Shown: positions 12,228 to 23,520 of the stretch, piece by piece | How the letters are laid out: each line of letters opens with the position of its first letter | How positions within the stretch are numbered: the first letter of the stretch is position 1 | Source of the DNA: Lepidodermella squamata | Taxonomy: Eukaryota > Gastrotricha | Direction: 5' to 3' | DNA length: 64,000 nt | Assembly: GCA_047495785.1 (NCBI GenBank) | Contig: JBLDXI010000004.1 | Span: 620,001 to 684,000, forward strand | Notes under the pieces: generated by a model | What the model saw: only the letters and a program-made list of their open reading frames with translations | Told to the model about the DNA's origin: nothing | Databases searched by the model: none | Made by a program: the position numbers and the translations under genes

Positions 12228-12242
12228 CCACTTCTGACACCA
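12228..12242 (-). other. Primer-binding site of the Gypsy element
   Basis: The minus strand reads TGGTGTCAGAAGTGG three bases inside the LTR end. It would pair with a tRNA whose 3' end is CCACTTCTGACACCA. The leading TGG, complementary to the universal CCA tail, and the position just inside the LTR fit a retroelement minus-strand primer site. I cannot say which tRNA is used. Confidence 0.75.
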
Positions 12243-12245
12243 AAA

Positions 12246-12572
12246 TGTAACAGGGGTTCGACACTAGGCAAGAGACGGCAGAAGTGGTAATCTCACAACT
12301 TTATTATACTTGTATAACTTGTTGTTTTATCGACAAATTACATCAGCTTAAATACTATCAGGATGGGTTGTTTTTCGAGGCCGCGTTGGTTCCGGATGAT
12401 GAAAGCCGGTCATGCAAAACATCAGCTACTGTGTCGGCTACAGGGATCGCGCTAACACGTCGGTGAGCCGTAACGGTGTAAGCCGAGTGGAACCGCACTA
12501 CGATGCCGGTGATGCGTAGCATGTCGACGATCTGAGCGGCGGTTCGTCATGGCCGACTTCACACCGGTTACA
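12246..12572 (-). repeat. 5' LTR of the Gypsy element
   Basis: On the plus strand the repeat starts TGTAACAGGGG and ends ACCGGTTACA, giving TGTAAC/GTTACA inverted ends, the TG...CA form expected of an LTR. It directly abuts the primer-binding site at 12228-12242. A TATA-like GTATTTAAGC lies in the minus orientation near 12340-12350. Bases 12269-12300 recur at 1-32 beside env, which confirms that this is the repeated end of the element. Confidence 0.85.
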
Positions 12573-13308
12573 GAACAGCTTAATGCACTGATGATCTTTC
12601 AACTCGTTTTAACTGAACTTGAAATCATTGGATCTTTCAAACCCACGACAACGCACCGCAAGGTTTCCAGGAACGCTAAATTTTCACACTTAATTTTTTT
12701 AATTTATCGAATAGTTATTTTTTGTTTAATTAAAATTTTACAACTAATTTATTTAGCGGGGTCCACAAATCGATGACTACTAACGGGGGTGTGCAGATAG
12801 CGGGGTTGCAGTTATCGGGGGCATGTGACGTAGATAGGACGCCGCACTAAGAGGTTTTCGGACACGAAAAACTGAAGTCAGACTAATAAGGGGCAAAGTT
12901 CATCGTTTCAAATTTAATGAGATGAATCATGTCATTATTTCCCACCCAAATATTTCCTGTGCTATTTTTGTGTAATTTTGAGCAGATGGTGCCATTTCAT
13001 CAGCTCAATTCATCTTTGAAGATGCATCTCCTCTTTGTAGCGTCTCCGAAACCGCGCCAAATCACTACTTTTTGTGATCTTTGAAACTTGAACTAATTAA
13101 TTTTAAATGTTTAAATTTTAATTATTAATCAAATTCGAATTGAGCCCCACCATTTTATTTTTTTTTAAGCTGCAAAATATTCTGAATATTAATGAGGAAA
13201 AAAGTGAACACGTCTTCTTGTCTGCCGGCGTGCTCTGAGTGCGGCGTCCTATCTACGTCACATGATCGGGGGAGCACTGTATCTTGCTGGCAGCCACCGC
13301 GATGCATA
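12573..13308. other. Non-coding, Tigger-like inverted repeat relic
   Basis: No gene is seen. An inverted repeat (about 12813-12853 and 13238-13279) shares the segment GTGACGTAGATAGGACGCCG. The right copy ends GGAGCACTG followed by TA, the same end as the adjacent MITE, so this is probably a decayed relative. An AT-rich stretch lies between the arms. Confidence 0.5.
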
Positions 13309-13493
13309 CAGTGCTCCCTCGATAACTGCACCCCCGCTATCAACACACTCTCTTTAATTTGTTTTTTGGACTCTAAACGGTCGCGTGGCACCATCTGTTT
13401 TAAGCAAAAAAATGCAAATCCCTCGTTGACTGTTTCCCTCGATAATTTCACGGGTCTGGACCCCGACCCTGTGCAGTTATCGAGGGAGCACTG
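13309..13493. mobile_element. Tigger/pogo-like MITE, 185 bp
   Basis: The ends are CAGTGCTCCCTCGATAACTG and its inverted copy, flanked by TA on both sides (13307-13308 and 13494-13495). TA duplication and CAG...CTG ends fit the Tc1/mariner-pogo superfamily. Related ends occur at about 40284-40310 and 49855-49926. No coding capacity. Confidence 0.8.
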
Positions 13494-13855
13494 TATCAGG
13501 ATTTTCTCTTATGAAATTGATCCGGATTCGTGGTTTTCTCGCGGCAACAGAAAGTCCAAGAACAAGGTAGAGCAGGATTTGAGGCGTCAATTACTGCTTC
13601 GACGTCGATTGGCGAATTTGACTCGAATCAAGGATTCATTGCCGCCGCGACTGGGATACGACAGCTTATAGAAATTTCAGCCCAACAGAATTGTTCTTCG
13701 AGATGTCAAGACTAGGCAAAAGTGTCCCACACCCTATCACGTATGACTCGAAGCTTTGATGGAACGACTAGAAAAATAACTTTTTCTTATTTGCTGACAC
13801 TGTTGAAAGTTGCGAGGAGTCGTCGCATTGCGTTTGAAAGGAGCCACTATTTTAA

Positions 13856-14289
13856 ATTTTCTTGATGGTTGCGCACCAACGGTCCCACAGGGACGGAGTC
13901 CCCATAAGCAATAGAGTACGGCGCATCAGCCACTGCTGATGCGGATGAGGTTATAGGCCGATTCGCGGAAACTCCTAGGGAAACTCCTGTGATAGCTGTA
14001 AAATTCCAAAAAATACCAAAACATCGGCCATGTTTCAAAACCTCCAATAATTTTTCTTCAAACATACCGAGCAAACTACTGATTTTTAAACAATTAAAAA
14101 CGAAAAAATCGCTTCTTCGGTTACGCTTTTGCGCAACTAACTTGACCTAACGGCGTAAGGTCACCGGAGCCGGTCGCCACCACCGCGCGCTGTCGCGCGC
14201 GCACACGACCACACACGCGTAATCACCGGCGCTCATTATAACCGCGCGCACACTGTGGCTGCGCCACTGCGCCGTTCTTTTTGTTTATT
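13856..14289. repeat. Diverged partial unit of the 659-bp repeat
   Basis: This stretch resembles the second half of the 659-bp unit (GATGGTTGCGCACCAA, GGTCCCACAGGGACG, TACGGCGCATCAGC) but carries many substitutions and small indels. It is an older copy at the edge of the homogenised array. Confidence 0.85.
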
Positions 14290-16798
14290 GCCGTTAAAAA
14301 CTTTTTATGAATTACCGGCTGCCTCCCTCCCCCGGGGGAGGGAGCATCAGTTATCTTTCTTAAAAAACGTGATATTTAACTCCGGATTGGAGGGTGGGGG
14401 AAATAAAAACCGGCCGATCTTATTTCATCTATAACTTCACCAAAAATAATCCGAATTTGAAAATTTTTGCGGCAACCGGCAGCTGGTGCCCCGTTTTTCT
14501 AGATGGTTGCGCACCAAAGGTCCCACAGGGACGAAGTCCCCAATAAGCGACAGAGTACGGCGCATCAGCGACTGCTGATGCAGAAGGGGTTATGGCCGCT
14601 TTGGAATACCTTGCTAGGGAAATTCCTGTGATACATGTAGAAAATCTAAAAATACCGAAAAATCGGGCAGGCTTTCAAGTGGCGGGTAGAAACTTTTCAT
14701 TTTTGCCGCATCAATTGCTGATTTTTAAAAAATTAAAAACGAAAAAATCGCATTATTTATTACGCAATTGCGTAACTACCTTGACCTAACGGCGCTAGGT
14801 CACCGGAGCCGGTCGCCACCGCCGCGCGCTGTCGCGCGCGCGCGCACACGACACCTCTTGCGTAATCACCGGCGCTCTATTGTTAACTAACCAGCGCTGT
14901 AGCAGCGCTAACAGCGCAACTGGTATTGGCGCTCGAAACTTTTTATATGCCGTTAAAAACTTTTTATGAATTACCGGCTGCCTCCCTCCCCCGGGGGAGG
15001 GAGCATCAGTTATCTTTCTTAAAAAACGTGATATTTAACTCCGGATTGGAGGGTGGGGGAAATAAAAACCGGCCGATCTTATTTCATCTATAACTTCACC
15101 AAAAATAATCCGAATTTGAAAATTTTTGCGGCAACCGGCAGCTGGTGCCCCGTTTTTCTAGATGGTTGCGCACCAAAGGTCCCACAGGGACGAAGTCCCC
15201 AATAAGCGACAGAGTACGGCGCATCAGCGACTGCTGATGCAGAAGGGGTTATGGCCGCTTTGGAATACCTTGCTAGGGAAATTCCTGTGATACATGTAGA
15301 AAATCTAAAAATACCGAAAAATCGGGCAGGCTTTCAAGTGGCGGGTAGAAACTTTTCATTTTTGCCGCATCAATTGCTGATTTTTAAAAAATTAAAAACG
15401 AAAAAATCGCATTATTTATTACGCAATTGCGTAACTACCTTGACCTAACGGCGCTAGGTCACCGGAGCCGGTCGCCACCGCCGCGCGCTGTCGCGCGCGC
15501 GCGCACACGACACCTCTTGCGTAATCACCGGCGCTCTATTGTTAACTAACCAGCGCTGTAGCAGCGCTAACAGCGCAACTGGTATTGGCGCTCGAAACTT
15601 TTTATATGCCGTTAAAAACTTTTTATGAATTACCGGCTGCCTCCCTCCCCCGGGGGAGGGAGCATCAGTTATCTTTCTTAAAAAACGTGATATTTAACTC
15701 CGGATTGGAGGGTGGGGGAAATAAAAACCGGCCGATCTTATTTCATCTATAACTTCACCAAAAATAATCCGAATTTGAAAATTTTTGCGGCAACCGGCAG
15801 CTGGTGCCCCGTTTTTCTAGATGGTTGCGCACCAAAGGTCCCACAGGGACGAAGTCCCCAATAAGCGACAGAGTACGGCGCATCAGCGACTGCTGATGCA
15901 GAAGGGGTTATGGCCGCTTTGGAATACCTTGCTAGGGAAATTCCTGTGATACATGTAGAAAATCTAAAAATACCGAAAAATCGGGCAGGCTTTCAAGTGG
16001 CGGGTAGAAACTTTTCATTTTTGCCGCATCAATTGCTGATTTTTAAAAAATTAAAAACGAAAAAATCGCATTATTTATTACGCAATTGCGTAACTACCTT
16101 GACCTAACGGCGCTAGGTCACCGGAGCCGGTCGCCACCGCCGCGCGCTGTCGCGCGCGCGCGCACACGACACCTCTTGCGTAATCACCGGCGCTCTATTG
16201 TTAACTAACCAGCGCTGTAGCAGCGCTAACAGCGCAACTGGTATTGGCGCTCGAAACTTTTTATATGCCGTTAAAAACTTTTTATGAATTACCGGCTGCC
16301 TCCCTCCCCCGGGGGAGGGAGCATCAGTTATCTTTCTTAAAAAACGTGATATTTAACTCCGGATTGGAGGGTGGGGGAAATAAAAACCGGCCGATCTTAT
16401 TTCATCTATAACTTCACCAAAAATAATCCGAATTTGAAAATTTTTGCGGCAACCGGCAGCTGGTGCCCCGTTTTTCTAGATGGTTGCGCACCAAAGGTCC
16501 CACAGGGACGAAGTCCCCAATAAGCGACAGAGTACGGCGCATCAGCGACTGCTGATGCAGAAGGGGTTATGGCCGCTTTGGAATACCTTGCTAGGGAAAT
16601 TCCTGTGATACATGTAGAAAATCTAAAAATACCGAAAAATCGGGCAGGCTTTCAAGTGGCGGGTAGAAACTTTTCATTTTTGCCGCATCAATTGCTGATT
16701 TTTAAAAAATTAAAAACGAAAAAATCGCATTATTTATTACGCAATTGCGTAACTACCTTGACCTAACGGCGCTAGGTCATCGGAGCCGGTCGCCACCG
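14290..16798. repeat. 659-bp tandem array, about 3.8 copies
   Basis: Unit starts at 14290, 14949, 15608 and 16267 are 659 bp apart. Three full units and a fourth broken near 16798 appear identical base for base over long stretches. Each unit contains the palindrome CTCCCCCGGGGGAG, a CG/CA-rich stretch and a GCGCTGTAGCAGCGC hairpin. A 65-residue frame recurs in every unit but has no coding signature. Such uniformity means very recent amplification or homogenisation, or an assembly product. Confidence 0.95.
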
Positions 16799-17509
16799 CC
16801 GCGCGCTGTCGCCGGCGCTCTATTGTTAACTCACCAGCGCTGTGGCAGCGCTAACAGCGCAACCGGCAGCTGGCGCCCCGTTTTTCTAGATGGTTGCGCG
16901 AACCAACCCGATAGGGTTCCCCTAGAGGCGGAGCCGCAGCCTGAACCGGAGGTCCAGCGCCTCTATCTCAACTTCGCCGGTCGAGGCGGCTATGGTAGAG
17001 GCGTTTTGCGCTGGACGAAAAACAAAGCTAGGGAAACGAATTTTAACGATAAAAATATAGAAAAATAAGTCGTAGATAGATCTTTTTTCGAAGTTATGGA
17101 CAAACTTTTTTTTGCTAGTTTCACCATACGGCTGATTTTTGGCGATTTGTATTCATAAAAAAAATGGAGAACTGCTCATTAATATTCATAATGCATCACA
17201 CGCGAGAGCCGGGTCGTTGCGGTGCGTCTCTTCGAAATTTCAATTTAAAACCAGTTTGGCGGCCCTCCCTGGGGGGAGGGCTGCATCAATGACATTCTAC
17301 GGAAAATTCTGCATCGAACGGTATAAACTTTATATTGATACGATCAACGGTTGATTTTATATCGAATTTACGCGCGCACATGAAAAAGTGGCCCTCACTG
17401 ACGGTGTGTGAAATTTTCAAGGCGCGGGTGACACCCTTATATGTGCATAATTTGTCGTGACAAAGTCGGATGTTTAGATACTAGAAAGGACGGCCAATTT
17501 TTTGGTACC
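16799..17509. other. Array edge and unique spacer
   Basis: The first ~110 bp are scrambled pieces of the 659-bp unit, with CAGCGCTGTGGCAGCGC and GATGGTTGCGCG. The rest is AT-rich with a short palindromic CCCTCCCTGGGGGGAGGG. No gene is seen. Confidence 0.5.
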
Positions 17510-19200
17510 AAAACCGCCGCAAGTTTCGCAAGATATCCTTTGAATACAGCGTTTGCCGGGCGATTGATTTTTAGTGAAAATGAAATTTTTAATTTTTTCG
17601 ACTTTGGTCAATTATTTTGACATCCCAACCTCGTAGCGCTCATATTTGAATGCACCTAGATTGTAGCAAATTTTGCGCTGAATTTTTAGAGACTAACCTC
17701 GTTATCACAGCCCTCATGGTTGTTGAGCCAGACGAGGCGCGGTAAATCGCATTTTTCAACCCATATTTAGTGCGCGGCGGCGCTCACACACTCACTCAGA
17801 GTCGATTTCTGTCAAATTTTCGACACGCTTAGCAGTTTTGTGCGCACATACACATTGCATAGGTCGACGTAGAATTTCAAGACGAATCGAACGAGACTGG
17901 GCCCTTCGTCGTAGCCCTCATAGTTTTTAGTCTATATGAGGCGCGGCCGATCCACCTTAAAATTTCAAAATTTCGAATTCTCAATGTTTTTATGAATTTT
18001 CTCGCGATCTCGAAACATCCTGGTGTTATTTGATAACCCTCTCTAGTGCGAAATTTCACGGGCTATCCAACGGTAAAAATTGCAAAGCGATACCGCTCAC
18101 CGTTTTTTACCACGCGGTAAAATGTGAGATAAAAAACAAACCTGGTAAATTTCGAAATTTCGCTTTTACAATTTCGTGACTTATTTTACTGCGACTTCAG
18201 TAGTTTTAATGAGATATAGGTTTTCGGAGGCGCCAATACTTGATGATACATGCCTCACGTTCACAGGACACACCCATTTGACGCAACGCCCATGTCAATG
18301 TCAAACTTTTTAAACTTTGATGACCAACTTTGCACTCAAATTTTCCCATTCAGCGGATTTGTGCTGATATATTAATGATTTAAACGCGTAAAGCATAGTC
18401 AGGTACAAATTTTGAGACCAGGCTGGTCGTTGTAGCCGCCGTAGTTATGGCGTTTTTCACCGCGCGGTAAAGCTTGTTATGGCCATATTTTTAGTGTGCA
18501 CACTTACAGTTGGGCTTTCTCACTTGCATTTTTAGCCTGTATGCAATATTTGTGCGCAAAATTAATTAGAACCATCCGCTGCAGAAAAATGCGAGGAATC
18601 AAACGATACTACGCCCTTCGTCGTGGCCCTCATAGTTTTCTGCCTATGAGGGGCGGTAGAATTTGTTTCGACCCACCTTAAAACTCGAAAATTTCGAAAT
18701 TTCAATGTTTTTGTGAATTTTTTCGCGACGGTGTAGAAGCGTCCCGGCGTAATATATTAGCCATGTCTACTACAACATTTTGCGGGCTATTTTATGGTGA
18801 AAACCGCATGTCAATACCCCTCATGGTTTTTTGCCAATAACGCACGCGGTATAATTTGAGATAAAAAACAGACAAAAAAGTAAATTTTGAAATTTTGCTT
18901 TACCAATTCCGGGTCATTTTTATCTGAAATTGTAGTGACGAATTTTTATGACAAATAGGTAACTAGAGGCGGCCTATCGAATGGAATATGCCCCATGTTC
19001 ATGGGCCGCACAATGTGGGCAGCACACCCTTTGTTAAGGTCAAATTTTATCGGAGCTGCGCCTACATGCAAATGAGTTTCATATACGTATCGTATATCAT
19101 TCGATAGCTTGAAATAATTGCTGCACCTTTGAAGCGGTTATTTGTCAAATTTAGACAAAAAAATTGACAAAAAAATGATTTTTTGATTTGAAAATGACTT
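17510..19200. repeat. Diverged ~0.7-kb repeats
   Basis: Related segments recur about 0.7 kb apart. For example, CCCTTCGTCGTAGCCCTCATAG near 17905 and its variant near 18615 are each followed by AT-rich sequence with TTTTTCGCGA. A further copy lies at 21055-21990. Copies differ substantially, unlike the 659-bp array. Non-coding. Confidence 0.7.
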
Positions 19201-20932
19201 GTCATGTCGCTCCTTTTGCCCTATAAAGTAACTCTTCCCTTTTCCACACCCATTTTCTGTTGAGAAGGCGAGTTTTTGCCTCATCGCTTATTGCATTATC
19301 GCGGCGCGGGACAGTACTTTTATTGCAAGAATGCGCGGCTCGATGCCTTATATTCTGCAGAATGAATTCATTGTAAAAAGGGTTTATTGCAGTTATATAT
19401 AGACCGCTTTGCAGAGAATCAAGCAATATATTCGCCAAAAAAACACTTTTTATGCAAGATAAATTCTCAGATTTTGTTAGTTTTCTCCTTGAAACTCGAA
19501 ACTTTTGCGATTTGTTGGATTTTTCGTTTTCTTAGAATAATGAAACCACCAGTTCCTGCCACCGTCAAGGTGTTTGAGAAGGACGTTGGCTTCGAGGAAG
19601 TCAAATCATGGGTGAATAACAATTTCCCATTACTCAGAATCAAGTTTTCAGGACATTCGGCTGGCAAACGCTACGCATACTACAAGTGCGAATATTTCAT
19701 GAAGCATGGCTTCCTTAGGTGCCCGGCGTCAGCGAAAGTCGTTGAGAACAGCGATGGATCTGTAGCTTTCGTTTCTCAAAATCCAGAACATAACCATGAG
19801 CAAGATCCCAAAGCGACGAGCAGCAAGTTCTTGCGCATTGACCGCACGGCATCTGCTGTCGTGAACAATTTCCTCAAAGGCTCTAATCCGATTGTCGATG
19901 GAGAGCGGTTGCAGTCATCTATCGCAGCAAGATACAGATCGATGGGTCTGAAGAACCCGCCAGTGCCCACGATAAGTCAATTGAGAAAGGCAATTGCTAC
20001 AGAACGAAAAAAACAGAGAACGAGGAGGCGCCGATTGGAGATCCATCAGAATAAGATCCAGATTCCGAACAGTACAGTAACAGTACGCGATACGGATTCC
20101 GAAAAACGCAAACCATCATTAGCTGCTAACATCCTCTGCGTGGCATTTCTTGTTTACACCGACTTTCGCCTCCTGAGCTAATGAGCGACTTCAAAAAGCA
20201 GAGCCTCGAGAGCCCCTAAGGCAGTGACACAAAACATGGTGCATGTTAGCATGTTACTTGCCTGTCGAACGTACGCATGCTTCGAGAATGAATCGTTTCA
20301 AATTTTTCAATCTGCGCCTGACTTAGGCTGAGTATAGGCCATCAATTATCCCCAATGTATCTAAATAAAAGTTTTTAAGTTCTCTTGAAGAGACACCCGT
20401 CCAGTATTTGAAATAATTATGATTCTTGACACAATGCCATCGAAACCATACAACCCATTTGTGATTGACTGTGCAAGGAATATATTCAAAACTTAGCAGT
20501 CAAAACTCCAGTTTTCTGTTCAGCTGGCAAGGGAGTACACTATCGAAGGCCGATTTGCCGTGAAACACCCATTGAAAACGACTTTCATAAGGAATTAATG
20601 ATATTTTAGTTGACTTTCTGCAGAATACCGGGTACCAACTGCAAGAAAGCCCGGTTTTTATGCAGAAAGTCTGAATTATTATGCAAGATAACCGCTGCCG
20701 CATTGCTCATCATGCATAAAAAATGGAGCGCACGTGCGTTTTTATGCAAGATAACTTACTGATTGCTCGCATCTTATGCGAAATAATAGGGAACAAGGGT
20801 AACGCTTCTGCCATACTTCTGCTGCCCGAGAAAAAAATTACGCCGCTCGCAAACATATGAATTACTGCGCGGCTGCGCTCATACATGGGTTTATGAAAAC
20901 GTTCCCTTATAGGGCAAAAGGAGCGATGTGAC
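19201..20932. mobile_element. FLYWCH-bearing DNA transposon
   Basis: Inverted ends of about 26 bp (core CGCTCCTTTTGCCCTATAA at 19208 and inverted near 20925) flank a gene with a FLYWCH/WRKY-like zinc finger. Such fingers are common at the N-terminus of MULE transposases. The element interrupts the ~0.7-kb repeat region. The catalytic domain is missing, so the copy is defective. Confidence 0.7.
19540..20181 (+). CDS. FLYWCH-type zinc-finger protein, transposon-derived
   Basis: The 213-residue frame starts at the ATG in AGAATAATGAAACC. That start sits just after a pyrimidine-rich TTTTCTTAG, so it could also follow a splice acceptor. Residues 12-90 resemble a FLYWCH/WRKY-GCM1 finger: aromatic and basic residues, Cys in YYKCEYF and LRCPASAKV, then PEHNHEQ with paired His. 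This DNA-binding module is typical of the N-terminus of MULE-type transposases. A basic segment with KKQRTRRRRLEI follows near residue 150, probably a nuclear signal. No DDE catalytic region is present in any nearby frame. The last 20 residues are hydrophobic and probably not native coding sequence. It lies between the TIRs of the 19201-20932 transposon. Confidence 0.7.
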   Translation: MKPPVPATVKVFEKDVGFEEVKSWVNNNFPLLRIKFSGHSAGKRYAYYKCEYFMKHGFLRCPASAKVVENSDGSVAFVSQNPEHNHEQDPKATSSKFLRIDRTASAVVNNFLKGSNPIVDGERLQSSIAARYRSMGLKNPPVPTISQLRKAIATERKKQRTRRRRLEIHQNKIQIPNSTVTVRDTDSEKRKPSLAANILCVAFLVYTDFRLLS

Positions 20933-21054
20933 GACGTGAAATTTTGTTGGAAATTTGACATGAGAAAACAATTTTTATATTTTTCGATCACGGTTCAACT
21001 CAACTTCAAGCCCAAGTCCGTTCACCTGGTTTTACCTTAATTCCAGGTAATAAT

Positions 21055-21990
21055 TCCAGGTAAGTTTCGCAAGATTTCCTTTGACTACAGCGTTTTGCGC
21101 GCGATTGATTTTTAGTGAAAATTTCAATTTCAATTTTTTCGAGTTTCGTCAATTTTTTTGACACCTCATCCTGGTAGCGCTCGTGTTTTAATGCACTTAG
21201 AATGTAGCAAATGTTCCGCTGAATTTTTAAAGACCAAGCTCGTCTTTGCAGCCCTCGTGGTTGTCGAGGAATAAGAAGCGCGGCAAATCGCGTTTTTCAG
21301 CCTATTTTTAGCGCGCGGCGGCGCTCACACACGCACTCACACGCACTTTCTGTCAAATTTGAAACACATGCAGCAGTTTTTTGCGCACAAACACGTTACA
21401 CAGGCCGACGTAGAATTTCAAGACGAACCGAACAAGACTAAGCCCATCTTCGAAGCCCTCGTAGTTTTTTGCCTATAGGAGACGCGGTAGAACTTGTTTT
21501 GATCCACCTTAAAACTTGAAATTTCGAGATTTCGACGTTTTTGTGAATTTTTTCGCGACAATACAGAAGCGACCGAGCGTAATTGAATAGCCATTTCTAG
21601 TACAACATTTCGCGGGCTATCCACGGGTGAAAACCGCAAGCCGATATCAGCTGCCGTTTTTTGCCCGTAAGCCTCGCGGTAAAATTGGAGATAAAAAACA
21701 AGCCCCATAAATTTCGAAATATCGCTTCTGCAGTTCTGAGTCATATTCAAATGCGAGTTCAGTGGCGAATTTTCATGAGAAATGGGTAATTCGAGGAGCT
21801 CTATCGAACGGTAAATGTCTCATGTTGACAAGGCGCACCCATTTGACAGCACACCCTTTGCTAAGGTCAAAATTTGAACGGGGCCGCGCTTGCATAAAAA
21901 CAAGTTTCACTCAAGTATCGCATATCATTCGATAGTTGTGTTATTCAGGCTTTCATGGGAGTGGTTATTTGTCAAAAAAATAAAGTTTGA
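21055..21990. repeat. Further copy of the ~0.7-kb repeat
   Basis: This is a direct-orientation relative of 17510-19200, sharing GATTGATTTTTAGTGAAAAT and CGTAGAATTTCAAGACGAA. The FLYWCH element separates it from the others. Non-coding. Confidence 0.65.
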
Positions 21991-22533
21991 CGCCGCAATT
22001 GACCAACAACTGATATTTGACATTCGATATCTCTCCGATCAGGCGCCCGTAATTTTTGCTCATGTTTATTTTGAAAACTAAAATTCGATGTTTTCATCAT
22101 GGTTGAAATTGAGTTATAAGCCTGTTCCCCCGTTTTTAGCTGACTTCAAGGTAGCAAAGCACCTCGTTATTACTTCTGAATAATGAAATCATATTGAGTG
22201 TAATGAAAGTGTGCGCCGCCGCGGTTAGCCGGACCATGAACAAGATAACCGAGTCACACGACGTGGATAGAGTTATAGAGTTATTGGGACATCGATCCCG
22301 GTTGCTGCCATTCTCGAGGGAATGTTGAGGATTGGGGAGGGGCGAAAAAAGTTCCCCTCCAAGATGGCTAGGAGGGGAATTTCAAGGGGTAGTGATTTCA
22401 ACCGACTTAACCGTTCATGCTCAGCGCAAAGCTGCCAAAACGAACCAAATTAATGTCCTAGCATGGTTTTTTACTGGATGGATTTCTTAAGAATAATAAA
22501 GATTGAGTGGCTCCTTTCAAACGCAATGCGACG

Positions 22534-22885
22534 GAGTGTGTGGAACATTTCCCGAACTGATTGATTGCCGATACAATGGTAAAACAGTGACGGACGATCA
22601 AAAGGGGCGTTTCTTACTCAATACCGAAAAGTATTGAGTAAGAAACAGAAAGAAAAACAGAAACAGAATACATGTATTAAAAGTAAACAATATTCAACAG
22701 AATATTAATCTGTATCTGTATTGTTTTTAGCCTCAATCATAGGAGAAATTTAATAGAGTTCTTAGTTACGTGTCATAACGTGTCACTATTGTATGAAATG
22801 GTTACGCTGTAATAACGAGAATCAAATGTTAATATGAAACGCAATCTTTCTGTTGCGAATCTAAGCGGATCCTATTTCTCCCGAT
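22534..22885. other. No gene seen
   Basis: Unique AT-rich sequence between the inverted-repeat block and the first secreted-protein gene. Nothing recognised. Confidence 0.5.
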
Positions 22886-23205
22886 GCTACAACCAGCCTC
22901 GATAAAGTCAAGCCGATCGTATTTTCGCCTGAAATAAAAACAAACTAAATACATGTAATTGCAACAACTATCAGGGCGAAACTTACACTGCGCTTGCAAG
23001 CTTCATAACACGTCGATCGAGTGAGCTGATCCAAAGCTTTGGTGACCATAGCTTCCACCCGCATCAGCTCATCATCAGTGAGGCTCGCCAATGCGGTGAG
23101 ATAATCATCGCGGCTCATCATGGTTCCACTATCGGGCCTAGATATAGTCCTAGCCATCAGAGATGCAGTAATGTCTACCAGAAAAAGTCTCGTTATTAAA
23201 CGCAT
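22886..23205 (-). pseudogene. Secreted four-Cys protein family, member A (damaged exon 2)
   Basis: Exon 1 (22987-23205, 73 codons) has a signal peptide, the helix-like DDELMRVEAMVTKALDQLT and a C-x3-C pair. A 58-bp intron follows (22929-22986, GTAAGT...TTTCAG), in phase 0 four codons into the same position as members B, G and I. After splicing, exon 2 reads only six codons before a stop. In a shifted frame the same exon encodes RLDFIEAGC, matching the conserved end of the family. About 26 bases, including the third Cys codon, are missing relative to intact members. This is therefore probably a recent pseudogene with preserved splice sites. A sequencing indel cannot be excluded. I do not know the family's function. 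Confidence 0.65.
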
Positions 23206-23520
23206 GGCGCTAAATGCAGAAATTAAAATAGTGCATTCACAATGGCAGTGTACTTGTGTAATTACAAGAAAATTATCACACCTATTGACGTAGTGGTATG
23301 ATTGACGTCATGGGAAGCTTGCGAAATCAATTCCTACTTTTAACGCATTTAATTGATGCCAATGGCCAAGCAATTGACGTTGGCTGATTGACCTAGAAAC
23401 CTAGTTGAAGGACGCATCTTTGCTTTGGGTAATTGTCCACAAATTACGGTGGCGAATCAACTTCACTTAACTATACGGGTTGTTATATGACGAGGAAATA
23501 ATATTTTCTAGATCGAGATT

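Larger units (their letters stand above)
1..12572 (-). mobile_element. Gypsy/Ty3-type LTR retroelement with env, interrupted
   Basis: In minus-strand order the element has a 327-bp LTR (12246-12572), a primer-binding site, gag, pol (protease, reverse transcriptase, RNase H, integrase) and env. This is the order of env-bearing Gypsy elements. A foldback transposon (3995-9333) splits pol inside the reverse transcriptase domain. Only a 32-bp piece of the left LTR lies in the window, directly joined to the env end. Coding frames outside the insertion are long and open, so the element looks fairly young, but it cannot be active as it stands. The family assignment rests on the YLDD reverse transcriptase, the DTGA protease and the domain order RT-RNaseH-INT. 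Confidence 0.93.
13821..22533. mobile_element. 8.7-kb block bounded by perfect 28-bp inverted repeats
   Basis: Bases 13821-13848 and 22506-22533 are exact inverted copies (CGTCGCATTG... at the left edge). The immediate outer flanks both read GAGT, a possible 4-bp target duplication. Inside are a 659-bp tandem array, diverged ~0.7-kb repeats and a FLYWCH-type transposon. Either this is one large transposon or two copies of a smaller one whose ends face each other. Perfect ends favour a recent event. No transposase for these ends was identified. Confidence 0.55.

Noticed and set aside
14592-16766. A 65-codon frame repeated four times at 659-bp intervals
   Set aside because: It is a by-product of the tandem array. 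It has no domain, and identity extends equally through the non-coding parts of the unit. The older unit does not keep the frame.
14290-16798. Regular repeats considered as a CRISPR array
   Set aside because: Units are 659 bp with no short repeats and variable spacers, and the DNA is clearly eukaryotic.
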